A stretch of 64,000 nt of DNA from Scatophagus argus (taxonomy: Eukaryota > Chordata > Actinopteri > Scatophagidae): positions 5,820,055-5,884,054 of the forward strand of contig NC_058508.1 of NCBI RefSeq assembly GCF_020382885.2, given 5' to 3'. The notes under the pieces were generated by a model. That model was not told the origin of the DNA, did no database searches, and worked only from the letters and a program-made list of their open reading frames with translations. Below are positions 48,911-60,504 of this stretch, piece after piece. Position 1 is the stretch's first letter; the number at the start of each line of letters is the position of its first letter. The position numbers were made by a program, and so were the translations under genes.

Positions 48911-50227
48911 GGCTAAAAATAAATCCTATTAGACACACTCATAATCAAAATAAAAAGCAGTTCAAATCTCATCAAACATGATCAGTTCTGCAATTATTCT
49001 ATTAGTTCTGTGAAAACAAGCCCCAGCACAGTTAGAGCCCAGATCTTTCATTGCAAAAACTTGCAGATTCAGATTCAGACTGCCAAGACACTCTTATATC
49101 AGTGCTGTCATGCAACATTAGATGCATTGATGCATGCCAGGCTTGGAGTCAATCAGGCATCTATGATTTGAAATCTCATGAACTTTAGTCTTCAAATTAG
49201 TGGCACACAAAGGTTAAATGAGATCTAAGCTCATCAGCAGACAAAGTTTAAATAGGTCACTAGCATCTTTTTGGGAATAATAGAGTGGAGGAAAACACCA
49301 TCAGGCCATCATGTGATGTTGACGAGGATGATAATGATGTAAAAGATGATGGATCCCTCTATTAATAGACCTGGCAATAGAGTGACCACAGTCACAAAGG
49401 AGAACAGGAACGCTATGGATGAGAGGCCTCATTATGTCTGAATGAAGGAGTCAGCCACTCTGTCAAGAGGGCACTTTACAAACAAACCTCATTTGACTGA
49501 GCATGTCTTTCTCTTTTCTCCTTGCCCACCCGCTCTCCCAGTGCTAACCCCTGACTTCTTTCTGCTGAGTGGGTGTTTGGAGGAGTTCTGAAGGTCATGG
49601 CAAAGACTCTGAAGTGAGAAGTGAGATTGGGGCTTTGACCTCTGATTGGCCCCCGGCTGCCCTAGCTGCTGTGAATCACAGAGAGGGAGCAACAACCGAA
49701 AGGGACCCAGCGTTGTGGCGAAGCAGACGACGAGTAGGCTGCTGCCCAGCTCTGACAAAAGGACACTTGTGCAGAGGTGGTGAGGCACAATGGAATAGTT
49801 TGAGAGGAGGAGGTGAGGAGAGCTCAATCCCCACCATAAACACCTTATTGTGAAAGCCTGCTTTGTTAAAAGTCAGAATGTATATGGTGAAGAAATTAAG
49901 GGGATTTCCCTGTGTGTAGGATATTGTTCAACTGAAGAGAGAAAGACGTATTTTGTTTAAAAAATATATACTACTTAATCTCTTTCACACACACCATGAA
50001 CTAGTTTGCAATTTTTTCTGGAAACAATGCAAAATGTGTCAAAAGTTCATTGTCCACGATTTACTTATGGGATCAGAAAAAAGAAAAGAACGAAAGAAAA
50101 ACAGTGTGGATGTGGGAGTCTTAAAAGTGTTTATTTTTCTTATCTCCTCCCTTCATGCAGATGTTCACATTGTGGTGAAAAAGATTCTACACTCATGAAC
50201 ACTCCACCCGAAATGATATACGTGCTT

Positions 50228-50290
<63 letters not shown>

Positions 50291-53200
50291 TTGCTTAATC
50301 TTACGGTAAACAGCTTCCTTCCACCCTCGGGCCTTGCCTTTCCCAAACTCACCCAGGAACAAGAGCAGGTAACACTCGGTTGGTTTTGGCACTCATCCAT
50401 GTGATCCCGGCTGTTAAAACCAAGTCTGTTGCCAAGCAGCTCGTCCTGCCCTGGAACTCTTTGAATGTTTGCCCAAAAATATGCATAAAAAAATATCAAC
50501 ACACAACACAACCACTCCTGCAGCAGTTTTAGGAGGAAAGAAAAAAGCAGAACTCAGAGGAAAGAATTTCTGGACTTGAGTACACAGAACAACTCTAAAT
50601 CTAAACAGACTAAACAGAGATGTGACTAATCGAGATGTGACTAAGATGTCGGCCACATTTTTTTTTTGTTTCCAAAAGCAAAAGCTTAAAGCCTTTAAGT
50701 GTTCTACTGATGGCCACATTTCATTGTTTAGAAAATTCACAGCACTACTGTTAATAACTGATGGGGTGATTAATAGGACAAAACAATGTTGCACATTAAT
50801 CTGTAACACATCGTACATCTGTCTCAGTATTCACACATTTCTCTCTCCCACCGGTTGGGTAACATGAGTGTTTTTGTCTTAACATTTGGCAGGTTGGCAC
50901 TGTGCCACCTCACGAGTGTTCCCGTAAACACTCACCGCTCTGGACCCTATATTGATGTCCTTTGCCAAAATGTCACTGGGATTGTGGTCAGCCTCTACCG
51001 CAATGCTGAATAAAACTCAAACCCTAGCAGAGCAGGGCAGCAGCAGCAGAGACACACAGCTGCACAGAGAACAGAATTTATAAGGGAGGTGGCAAAGTGG
51101 AAGCATAACACTGCCAGGAACTGTTGTTTTCCTCTGTTTATTCATATTCCCATGGATACTGACAAGAAGGCATAGAATTAAAATAGTCGCTCTGAATACC
51201 AGAGAATTACCTGAGTTGAGCCAATTATGATTAGACATGGGAGTCCCTAAAAATTTCCAAGTCATGGCAAAAAGATGGTGAACATTTGTGTTGTCCCTTC
51301 TGTGACATTGGAAAAAGATCTTGAGCAATTTCTGCCCTAACAGGAGTGCTCCCTGTAGGCCTAAACATGATAACAGGGTCTGTATGTGCTTTTTCCAACC
51401 ATACATGTTGTTACACGGTAGCTGTGAGTGTTTGCTGCCAAAGGGAAAACCTGTTGAAAGCTTGATCCAGCCCTCTTCTCCTGCACAGGCTGGGTACACA
51501 CTGACTGACACTGTGTGTGTGTGTGTGTGAATGTCAAAGGTTAAATCCTCAAAGGTGTTTTTGAAATATTCAGATGTGATGTTATTGTTTTAATCTGGCG
51601 GTTTGCCGGGTTTCACTTTGCTATGTTATTAAAAATGAGGGGTAAACTTGTCCTCCGTGGGGTATGTAGAAAGCTCAAATGATTCATTCTGCATTTTAAT
51701 TGAAAAATGCAAATTGTGATTGTAAAAAATACTTTAAAAATACATCCACATATTTGTGACAAGGAGGAAAATAAAAAGCCAAATAGATAGAAATAGTGGA
51801 CTAAATGTGACGCATAAGTGGTTGTTATGGTTGTACAAAAGCATTACCGTAACGATGTCCACTTTCGTAAAAATTAATAATGTTAACCAACATCCAGTTT
51901 AGAATGTTTTCAGACTAACATATTTTGAAAAATGACGGTGTTGACGAAGAGGTCCTTGAACTTATCTGATTGAGTTCTGGGGGAGATTAGGAACCGCTAG
52001 TCATCTGCCTGTTTTTATATCTTATTATTCATTTTTATGATTTGTACGCCGACCTTGTCTCATCTGTAAACAAAACATTTGTTACTGATGTGTTTCCTGG
52101 TATAAACGTCTGTTGGACATGATCAGAAATTCATCCCTCGGGTGCAGCCAGAGGATTTAGCGCCTGCCGAGGCAGAGCATCCCACCTGACTTGTTTTGTC
52201 TGTGCAGGGATATGGGATACACTAATGGAGGCATTTGTGTTTGTGTGGGCGTTGGAAGAATTACAAACAGGAGACAAAGGTTCCCTTTTCCACCACTGAA
52301 ACAGGTGTACTACTGAGGAATCACATTTCCTTTCTCTGTGCACGGTGCTCCTACAGAGTGCGTCGCAGGTCTTCAACCTGTAGAGCAAAAACAAATGAAA
52401 GGTAACAGATTCAAAGGCTAAATTACTGAACATAAATCCTGCTGTCTGAGATAACTGACTGAGTTTGGCTCGTGTTGGACAAGGTCTTCTATACTTCACA
52501 TTCAAGATCAAAGCAGGGCTCGGGCATCCTGCCCAACATCAGCAGTACCTCACAAACCTGTCAGGATACTGTAGAGGGAAGTGTTTGCTCTGTAACTGGT
52601 CCCACTGTGCTGCTTCAGTGGCGTGTGTCACTCATGTGTGTTTTGGGGCGGTAGTAAACACAGACACAATCAGGTCTCTATGCAAATATCAACCAGAAGA
52701 CTTACACTGTGTTGGATATTTTCAAAAGAACCTGGGCAGTAAAAACAGATGTATGCTCACTTCTCCTTCCTCTCTAACTAACTAGCTGATGGATCGGTTT
52801 TATACAGGAGCAGAGACGGTGCTGGAACGAGTCCCGGGTGGGCGTGGCTTTCCGGTTGTCCCGAAGAGGAACTGAAACGTCATTGTGCCCATATTAGCTC
52901 AAGACTTCCTTTACAGATGCACCATAATACACAGCACAGAAGCACTGAGTTTTATAACGGCCATAATCTATATCTAATGGATCCAACATCCGCCTGAGGA
53001 CGACTTGATATGTATTTCATTTAACGCTGGTTACATTACATTAACTCAAACAAATAATGACGGGGTTTTGTTTTGTTTTTAAACCATGTAACAACACTGA
53101 TCTGATCAAACAGAGTAATGTCACCCCTTCGCTTATACAACAACCATTTATTCAACCTATAAACGCGCACGGCGCTGTATAAATAACACGGGCTCTTCTA
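48911..53200. other. gene-free interval upstream of junb
   Basis: No gene is seen. A (CA)28 tract lies at 50231-50286 and a short GT run near 51513-51528. A near-perfect direct repeat GAGATGTGACTAA occurs twice around 50617-50644. Toward junb, a CRE half-site region ACGTCATT (52878-52885) and a CArG-like CCATATTAGC (52889-52898, one mismatch to CC(A/T)6GG) lie together about 0.5 kb upstream of the TATA box. Confidence 0.55.
50231..50286 (+). repeat. (CA)28 microsatellite, longest in window
   Basis: About 56 bases of uninterrupted CA. Reading frames rich in Thr-His or Cys-Val across it are artefacts. Confidence 0.95.
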
Positions 53201-53297
53201 TTCCTGACACCGGTCTCTGTGGCGATCCCTCCTCGGTATACGATGTCTTGCCTACAGGCTTGTTTACAGTCGCCTCTTCCCGGCATTAGCGTCACCT

Positions 53298-53382
53298 GAC
53301 GTCGCACTCTGTGGGCGTGGAGACCGAGCAGTCTGGCCAATCATCACGCTGCACTGCCTGCGTGTATCTTCCTATATAAAAA
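53298..53382 (+). promoter_or_regulatory. junb core promoter: CRE, GC-box-like, CCAAT, TATA
   Basis: In order: TGACGTCG at 53298-53305 (CRE, 7 of 8), GTGGGCGTGG at about 53311-53320 (EGR/Sp/KLF-type), CCAATCA at 53337-53343 (NF-Y type), and TATATAAAAA at 53373-53382. The start of transcription is expected near 53405, giving a 5' UTR of about 320 nt. This is a compact inducible promoter like those of mammalian immediate-early JUN genes. A 9-codon upstream ORF (ATG at 53639, weak context) lies in the 5' UTR. Confidence 0.75.
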
Positions 53383-53725
53383 GGCACGCATGAACTCCTC
53401 TGAACACACCTCAACAAGCAGTAAGAGCAACACATTCAGTGACAAGAACTCCGACTTAAGCTGTAACTTTTCCTTCACGGCTCTCTGAAAACAACAGCAA
53501 CCGGACACTGGAGAAGACTTTTTACCTGCTGACACTGAGCTGCAGACAGTTTTAGTCGGGACATTGTACTCATTCTCTTTTTGGAGTGATCTTTAATTCC
53601 CTTTTGCTTTTGGGACACTGTTGAGAGACGACGAGTGCATGTTCTCTGCTGACACTGACATTTGTTGATTATCCAGAGACTGTGTTTCTATAAGCAGCTG
53701 GTAAGCTTACTTTTCCTACGACTTT

Positions 53726-54712
53726 ATGTCTACAAAGATGGAACAACCTTTTTATCATGACGACTCTTTTCTGTCGGCCTACGGCCACTCAGATGCAGCA
53801 ATGCACGACTACAAACTGCTAAAGCAGAATATGAATTTGAACTTGACAGAACCCTATCGCAACCTGAAATCCCAGCTGAGAGCCGAGACAGACCTATACC
53901 AAGGGGGACAGCAAGACGTGGGGTCCCTGAAGCTCGCGTCCCCAGAGCTTGAGAGGCTCATCATCCAAAACAGTAACGGTGTGATCACCACTCCCACCCC
54001 GGGCCAATACTTCTACAACCGGGGCATCACCGATGAGCAGGAGGGTTTTGCCGAGGGGTTTGTCAAAGCCCTGGACGAGCTGCACAAGATGAACCAGATG
54101 CCTCCTCCAAACGTGTCCATCGGAGCCGGTGGAGTTACGACGTGTTCGGCGGCGGCCTCTAGTGTCTTCGGCTCCGTCTTGCAGCCCGAGCCTCCCATTT
54201 ACACAACACTGAACGCCTACTGCCCGAACACAAGCCTCTCATCCTCATCCAGCTACCCCACAGCCACCATCAGCTACTTGCCGCCGCACCAGCAGAACCA
54301 CCAGCAGACCACGGCGCACGGCTCGCACCCGTTCCAGCACCCTCTCCCGGGCTCCGGACTCCATCCGCAGCGGCTCGTTGCTCTGAAAGAGGAACCTCAG
54401 ACCGTGCCTGACCTTCTCAGCAGCGACGGCTCGCCTCCAATGTCCCCAATCGACTTGGAGACCCAGGAGAAGATCAAAGCGGAGCGCAAAAGGCTGAGAA
54501 ACCGGCTAGCGGCCACCAAATGCCGGAGGCGCAAGCTGGAGCGCATCGCCCGGCTGGAGGAGAAAGTGAAATGTTTGAAGAGCGACAACCAGGGGCTCTC
54601 CAACACGGCATCGGTGCTCCGGGATCAAGTCGCCCAGCTCAAACAGAAGGTCCTGACACACGTGAGCAGCGGCTGTCAGCTGATGCTCACGAGCAAGATG
54701 GAGGCATTTTAA
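53726..54712 (+). CDS. junb: JunB AP-1 bZIP transcription factor, single exon
   Basis: 328 residues, intronless as in other JUN genes. The N-terminus [14 protein letters not shown] matches JunB (human [14 protein letters not shown]). Next come DYKLLKQ, the delta/transactivation region ([19 protein letters not shown], 67-85), [20 protein letters not shown] (104-123), [23 protein letters not shown], and the bZIP. The basic region [20 protein letters not shown] (251-270) has the AP-1 DNA-binding Asn, the AAxxC signature and redox Cys266. The zipper has leucines at 277, 284, 291, 298 and 305, exactly seven apart. It forms AP-1 dimers with FOS/ATF partners on TGASTCA sites. Oddities: Ser72-Pro73 matches c-Jun Ser73-Pro, whereas human JunB has LASSELERL; the first ATG has a weak context, while the fifth codon, also ATG, has A at -3 and G at +4. 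Teleosts carry two junb paralogues; I do not assign a or b. Confidence 0.97.
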   Translation: MSTKMEQPFYHDDSFLSAYGHSDAAMHDYKLLKQNMNLNLTEPYRNLKSQLRAETDLYQGGQQDVGSLKLASPELERLIIQNSNGVITTPTPGQYFYNRGITDEQEGFAEGFVKALDELHKMNQMPPPNVSIGAGGVTTCSAAASSVFGSVLQPEPPIYTTLNAYCPNTSLSSSSSYPTATISYLPPHQQNHQQTTAHGSHPFQHPLPGSGLHPQRLVALKEEPQTVPDLLSSDGSPPMSPIDLETQEKIKAERKRLRNRLAATKCRRRKLERIARLEEKVKCLKSDNQGLSNTASVLRDQVAQLKQKVLTHVSSGCQLMLTSKMEAF

Positions 54713-55205
54713 ACCACAGAGACTACTAACTGACTGAAAAGTAATAACACTGGAGTTCTGCATGCGCAGCACTGGGATACCGGCTGATGTGTTGTCAGCA
54801 CTGACAGCAAGGCAGTGCCGAGGGCTATGTGTAGTAGACAACTCTTTAGGCTATTTAGGTTGAAAAGACTGATTGAAATGGTACTTCCGGATGCTGGACA
54901 TCGCTCAAAAGACCATTCAACCCTTGCTTGGCACTAGGGCAGCATCCAGACTGAGCAGACACTGAGCAACACAGCGGGCACAGGCCCAGAAGTCGGGTTT
55001 ACTAATGGTAGAAAATGGGAATGATTATTGTGTACTTTGTACTTTTTTTGCAGCTGATATTGTCATGCAATGCTGCATTTATTCATTGTGTAAATTATTT
55101 TTGTTTGTCCGGTTGATCCAGACAAACTGATGATGTCCAATGTTTACACTGTCTTTTTTTTTTATTTGTGATGTGTATTTAAGTAAAGTGTCTTAAAATG
55201 AAACG
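54713..55205 (+). other. junb 3' UTR (inferred)
   Basis: AU-rich tail with ATTTA pentamers near 55076 and 55179, typical of unstable immediate-early mRNAs. The best poly(A) signal is the variant AGTAAA at 55182-55187; no AATAAA occurs before it. A long T run (about 55153-55164) precedes it. Confidence 0.5.
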
Positions 55206-58144
55206 GAAGTGGTTGACCTGAGTGTTTGTTGAGTTTAGATAAATAGATAGTCATAAACAGCAGTAAGAAGTGTAACCAAACAGTTGCTATGGCCCCCAGT
55301 GATTAACTCTTACACAAGCACATCTTGGTTTCAGTGTTGTTACGCACAGAGCGTAGCCCGCGTACGTAGGCCTTTCCTAATTACGCAAGGGGCATGTCCA
55401 TATACGGGTATGTTGGTGAATACTTCGTCATATGGGAGGATTTCTGGGAACCCCCGCCCAGGTAACACAAACTAGTTTCATCTCAGTCCCTCCTTCTATT
55501 GTATCGATAAGTCTTGCGAGTTTGATGAGGGTGGTGGAATTTCCTCTTCTTATTATGCAACTGTAGATTGATCTGTCTCACGAATGGAGCGAAGCGTAAC
55601 ATCGGGTTAGATGGTTAAACGTAACTTGCTTGAGGACACCAGGAAGTATGTAAAAACCTCAACAGTGTGGAGTTTGTGATTATTTAAAAATCTTTCTAGT
55701 GAAACACGACCTGCAATGATAACGTTATTATAAACTAGAGTCCACACAAAGCCACGCTCACCTTCTCAGATCCGTTTGGGGGCAACATGTCAGTGCGACT
55801 CACGCGTGAAAGTCGTGAAGGCATATTTGAGGTGTCAGTGTAATTGAAAGCTTGCACACGAGTGGAAGTGACAGTGGCTTCAGGAATGTCGGGGGCGTCT
55901 CAAGATGCCACGGAGCTTGGCAGAGCAGTGGGAGTGGGCGTCTGGAGCGCGCAGGAGCATCTGTGTGGATTGATGGAGATGTGCGCGCTGCCAAGGACAA
56001 CATTCTGGTGAGACACATAAGAGGCCAAATATGTGCGGCACCGGGGGGCTCAACGGATTGGACACAGGGGGAAAGTCCCGCGTTAAGTAGATGTGAATGA
56101 GTCATTATAGGCCATTAGCCAGGCGGTCAGCAAACATTTTCAAACATTTTCCCCGCACGCACAAAACGATGATGATAACGATAACGTGAGGCGGAGAGGT
56201 GACTGAGGGGAGACCAGTTTGGTCACGACTGCTGATCTGATCTGGGGGACCATTTGGAGATTAAACAGGAAAACCCTTGAAACCAAAACAAAAGTCCGTT
56301 AAAGAAAACCTCATTGCCTTTGTGACCTCTGGCCGAGAGAGAAGTCGTACACAAGCTGGTCTCAGGAAAGTCGGAGGGGGATTTCTGTCCTGTTAAAAAC
56401 AACCTGTGACGTACAAGTAAACAAGAGAGCCGGTGTGGACTGAAAAATAGCTCTTTCTCTCTGAGTACTCACGAAAGCCACTTCACAAGAGCGAAGGCTG
56501 CGGTTTAGAGCGCACTCTCACCTCAAGCTGTTTTGGAGTATAAGGTTTTACCCTCTTTTCATCTCACACGTATTTAAATAGCCTAATTTCCATCAATAAC
56601 AACTCCCTTATTTTTCGTCTTTTTTTGCCATAGACGTGGAAACAGAACCAGGCACACCCACACAAGTTCTCCTTTCCTGTGACTTTTCTATGTAGAAACC
56701 TGTATTTCAGGGGATGTACATTTTTTTAAGCTTACTGTCTGTTTTGTTTTGTCTCATTCGACGGTTTCAAATATTTATGATAAGAATCACTAACGGCGTG
56801 GCGCGCCGTGGATCTGAAAAAAAGCATAATGTTTCATTTTCTATAAAATATTCATGAATATGTATGAAGTGTCATCAAAGCCAATACCGGTAACATCTCT
56901 CCGCTCACGAGCATCCCGCATGTATTTCATTTACTGCCAACTCGCGCGCAGCTCCTACTCAGAGGAATACTTCTAAATATCGCTGCAGTGTTCGACTCTC
57001 CATTTACGCACGCAGCAGGCCTACATATTATAATGCGCGCACACAGTCCAAAAACAAGCCGATTGAAGCCATGCTGGCTCTCCACACGCCTCGGCCCACA
57101 ACCCACACCGAGTGTCTGTGGGAACATCTGTGATGCGAACGGTGACGTATGAAGAGCTTTGGGTGGGTTTGATTTTCCTCTAAACGAGCCCCCTTCCCCT
57201 CCCACAGGCCTGGCTCTCTCACTCATTCTCTCCTCTCTTCTGTTATCTTCTCGAGAACCATGAATATTCCTCCCACCTTGCCGCGGCCATCTGAGGTTCT
57301 CCAAGAAGTTGAGTCCACGAGTATCATCACTAGTTTTAGGCGGCTAATAGGGAGCTGATTTAGGTGTTTAGATGTTGTATTTGAAGCATATGAATGTGAG
57401 ACTATCCGTATTGTGCTGTGCGTTTAGACTTCCAGTATGTGCAGAACAATATCGTGAATGGGAAGCCTATAATGAGGCGACTGGCATTGTTTCAAGATGT
57501 CTCTTAAGGTGATAATACGGATTTCTTATACATTAAACTCATCAGATAATTCTCGTTAATTAATGGGAGCACTCTCATTAATAAAACATTTCATTACACA
57601 CTACCTTAACGTGTATTCTACAGTCTGTTTATGTGTTACATTTACGTGCCTTCCTGGTCTTTCTGTTCTTTCAATACTGTGAACATTGCAGAATCACGTT
57701 TTCTGTAAAGCTCTTTTATTGGAAAAAAAATGCAGACATGTCACCATCCATATTTTTCTAAAATATTTTTATTTTTATTGTAAATATTGTACTTTCAAGT
57801 CTAATTCTATATTTATATTGTGCATTTGCACCTTATGACAAGTCTTTATATATGTAAACATGCGTGGCTATAAACCTGATTGTGATCCTGATCTGCTCCG
57901 TGCATTCAGTACAACGTCAGTCACGCACCAACTGTTCACATCACAACTGTAGCCGTTGGTGGGGAGGAGGTCATTTGATTGGCTGTGATAAGTAAAAAGC
58001 TGTGACCTCCTGAACACTGTGACTGGATCTTCACTAGTTTGGTGTACACACACTACAGCAGAGCCTGAAAGCAGGTCTACATTCGCACACACTGCTCAGC
58101 ACAAAGCTGGAGTGTCGACTGGAGGGTTTTGATGGGTGCATGTC

Positions 58145-58156
58145 GCCACCTAGTGG
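58145..58156 (-). promoter_or_regulatory. CTCF-type core motif
   Basis: GCCACCTAGTGG on plus equals CCACTAGGTGGC on minus, matching every position of the core CCASYAGRKGGC. A second, 11-of-12 match in the opposite orientation (CCTGCAGAGGGC) lies at 59373-59384. Both fall between junb and the rtbdn-like gene, where a domain boundary would be plausible. Confidence 0.4.
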
Positions 58157-58814
58157 AGAAATGTCGGAATAGCAGCTGAAATCATGAGCCTCAAACAAGA
58201 GAGATTTAGCACCAATGAAAACTGTGCGACTCTTTCAAAGAGTCCCTGTGATCATGATGGCACACTAACGATCAAGGACGTCGTGTGTGTGTGTGTGGGT
58301 GTGTGTGTGATGCTTGATGTTGTTCTGAGGACAGTGGCCATGTGGCTGTATGTGTTTAATTTGAGCATCAGGAAGGGAGGGAAGTCTGACGAGGTTGGGA
58401 GTGTTGTCTTCTTTTTCAGACAGAAAGTGGTCTGACTTCTGTGTGAGCAGGGGAGCATCTTTTATGTATTTCTTTGTTTAATTTTTGATGTAACAAATAA
58501 ATGATTAAGTACAGAAAAGATTATTAATCCACAAATTTCGAATTGTTTGATCGAATTGTGCTGATACTGTCATAATATTTTAGATTTTGATAGATTCAAG
58601 TCAAGTCAAATAAAAATTCAAAATAAAATATTTATATTTCTGAGGAAGGCCTCATTTTTTTTAAAATAAAAAAATGTATCCTAAATGTAATACTAATGTT
58701 GTATTTTTCATATTTTATTGTGGATATGTGCTATCACATATATATAATCCACAGATTGAGGATGTGAATGAAACCTGACATGGACACACTAAGGCACCAT
58801 TAGTCATCGCTCTT

Positions 58815-58838
58815 TGTGTGTGTGTGTGTGTGTGTGTG
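58815..58838 (+). repeat. (GT)12 microsatellite
   Basis: About 24 bases of GT in the non-coding interval. A shorter CA run of about 19 bases lies at 59271-59289. Confidence 0.9.
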
Positions 58839-60440
58839 AAAGAATGAGTGAGTGAGTGAAATGGAGAGAAAGAGGAAAAAAATAAGAGAGTCTTAGTCTT
58901 TTGCACTTTGAAGGTCAGATTTTAGCCTCGCAGGAACAAATCAAAAAGATAACCTCATCTCATCTGTGTTATAGTTTGTTTCCCACGTTGGCCTTGACTA
59001 AAGTCTGAACTGACACTGAAACAAATTAGAAAGAGAACCTCGTTTGATTTATGCCAGCAATTTGTCCTGTCTCTGAAGTGCTCACATACTTGCAGTCATC
59101 AGCTCAAATGTGTGTTTGTGTGAACTTGTGTGTGTGCAGACCGACACTCATTGGTAAACCTCTCTGTCCAGCTCTATCATTTGCTGTGATGATGACTTTC
59201 ACAGAGGACACGTTATTAGCTAACATCATCAAGTAGCACCGGTTCACTACAGAAATAGCTGCAGTGGACTCACACACACACACACACACTGCGCCTCATT
59301 GTCCTTTTAACAGAAAAATGTCAAGTGGTGTGTGGCATTATCGACATGATGCACAGCTTGTGTTCATTTTCACCTGCAGAGGGCACACACTGTTCCACTG
59401 AGGAACATGTCCAACACGATTTATGTGTAAAACCCATGAATTAGTCACTTTAATTGAGATTTTAAAATGCCATTCTGTGATGTTGGCCTGGATATTGTTG
59501 GTTAATCCAAACAATATTCATGTGTCCTGATTTGTGGGGAGGGTCTACTTGCTGGATTCAGATGATGTAGTCCTGCTGTCAATTGAAATGCTGCAAAGCT
59601 GAATCTCTGGAAGGACTTAAATCCCTCCAAGCCCAAAAGACATCCATTTTAAATGTGGCTTGGATAATAAAATCAGACTTTGACAGTGTTAAAATAAATT
59701 GTCCTGATACTTATTTAAATTTAAGCCCATTTGAATTTCTCCCTCAAAGCAATAGTTAGGAGAGGGTGAGACTGAGTGACAGCTGTCGGGATGGGAGGGG
59801 AAACACACTTGTCATGCTGTATCAGTAAATTGGGGGCTGACAGTGGTGAGAAGACATTGCATGGGCAATCTGTGCTCCCATAATCAGAGGTGGATGCCAT
59901 GTTCTGATATGCCAACACTGCAGCCAAATGTTTCTCAGCATGCCAGTAGTGCTCCTCCCGCGGTGATGTATGGTTGCTGGGTTTGATTTAATTCGTTTTG
60001 AAAATCAAAAACGTCAAACTACGTTGTTATTCTTACATTTGGAAGTATTACTGGCAATAAACAAGGGATTTAAGTTTCAGTGGAGAGAGCCCAGAGGGAG
60101 CGAGGGGTCTGATGCTCCTGGTAAAATCCATCTTCTGTGAGAAAGAAAAAAATGTCTTCTTTTCTGAGACACATCATCCATCTTTATATATCAATGGTAC
60201 TGCCCTTCTGTCAGTTTCATCATACATCTACAATATTCTTCAAACTATATACTAATTACTCAGTTTTATACCATTTTGTGGCCAATATTCTCTATAGAGG
60301 AGTATTGTGTAGCCTCAAAAGAGCAAGAGGATTGTGGATCAGGCGTCGCCGTTGCCTGTAGTGTTTCTATAATATACCTCTAATGTTTATATGATCATTC
60401 AGTGTCGGAGGTCAGTGTTCATAAACTAAAGTGACTATTG

Positions 60441-60504
60441 TTGGGAATTAAAACTCAGGTCACCAAACTGAGAGGAGAAAGTCTTAACCACTGGATTAAG
60501 CCAC
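60441..60504 (-). repeat. decayed tRNA-like sequence (SINE head or tRNA pseudogene)
   Basis: On the minus strand, CCAGTGGTTAAGACTTTC (A-box type) is followed some 35 bases later by GAGTTTTAATTCCC, a degenerate B box (compare GGTTCGAATCCC). The spacing and the CTCAGTTTGG stretch between them resemble the tRNA-derived heads of fish SINEs. It is too diverged for a functional tRNA, and no body or tail is recognised. Confidence 0.4.

Larger units (their letters stand above)
55206..60440. other. non-coding interval downstream of junb
   Basis: No gene is seen, and in particular no exon resembling peroxiredoxin-2 (no PVCTTE-type active site) or RNASEH2A. Proximal 2 kb: C/EBP-like ATTACGCAAG (55379-55388), CArG-like CCATATACGG (55398-55407), AP-1 TGAGTCA (56098-56104), and CRE-like TGACGTAC (56407-56414) and TGACGTAT (57143-57150). 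A 14-bp palindrome ATATTCATGAATAT lies at 56848-56861. CTCF-type motifs lie at 58145 and 59373. Confidence 0.55.

Noticed and set aside
50165..50511. Frames with Cys-Val or Thr-His runs
   Set aside because: Products of the (CA)28 repeat.
53894..54841. Antisense and alternate-frame ORFs over junb
   Set aside because: Shadows of the GC-rich junb coding exon; none shows homology.
60441..60504. tRNA-like sequence considered as a functional tRNA gene
   Set aside because: Degenerate B box and no complete cloverleaf; treated as a fossil.
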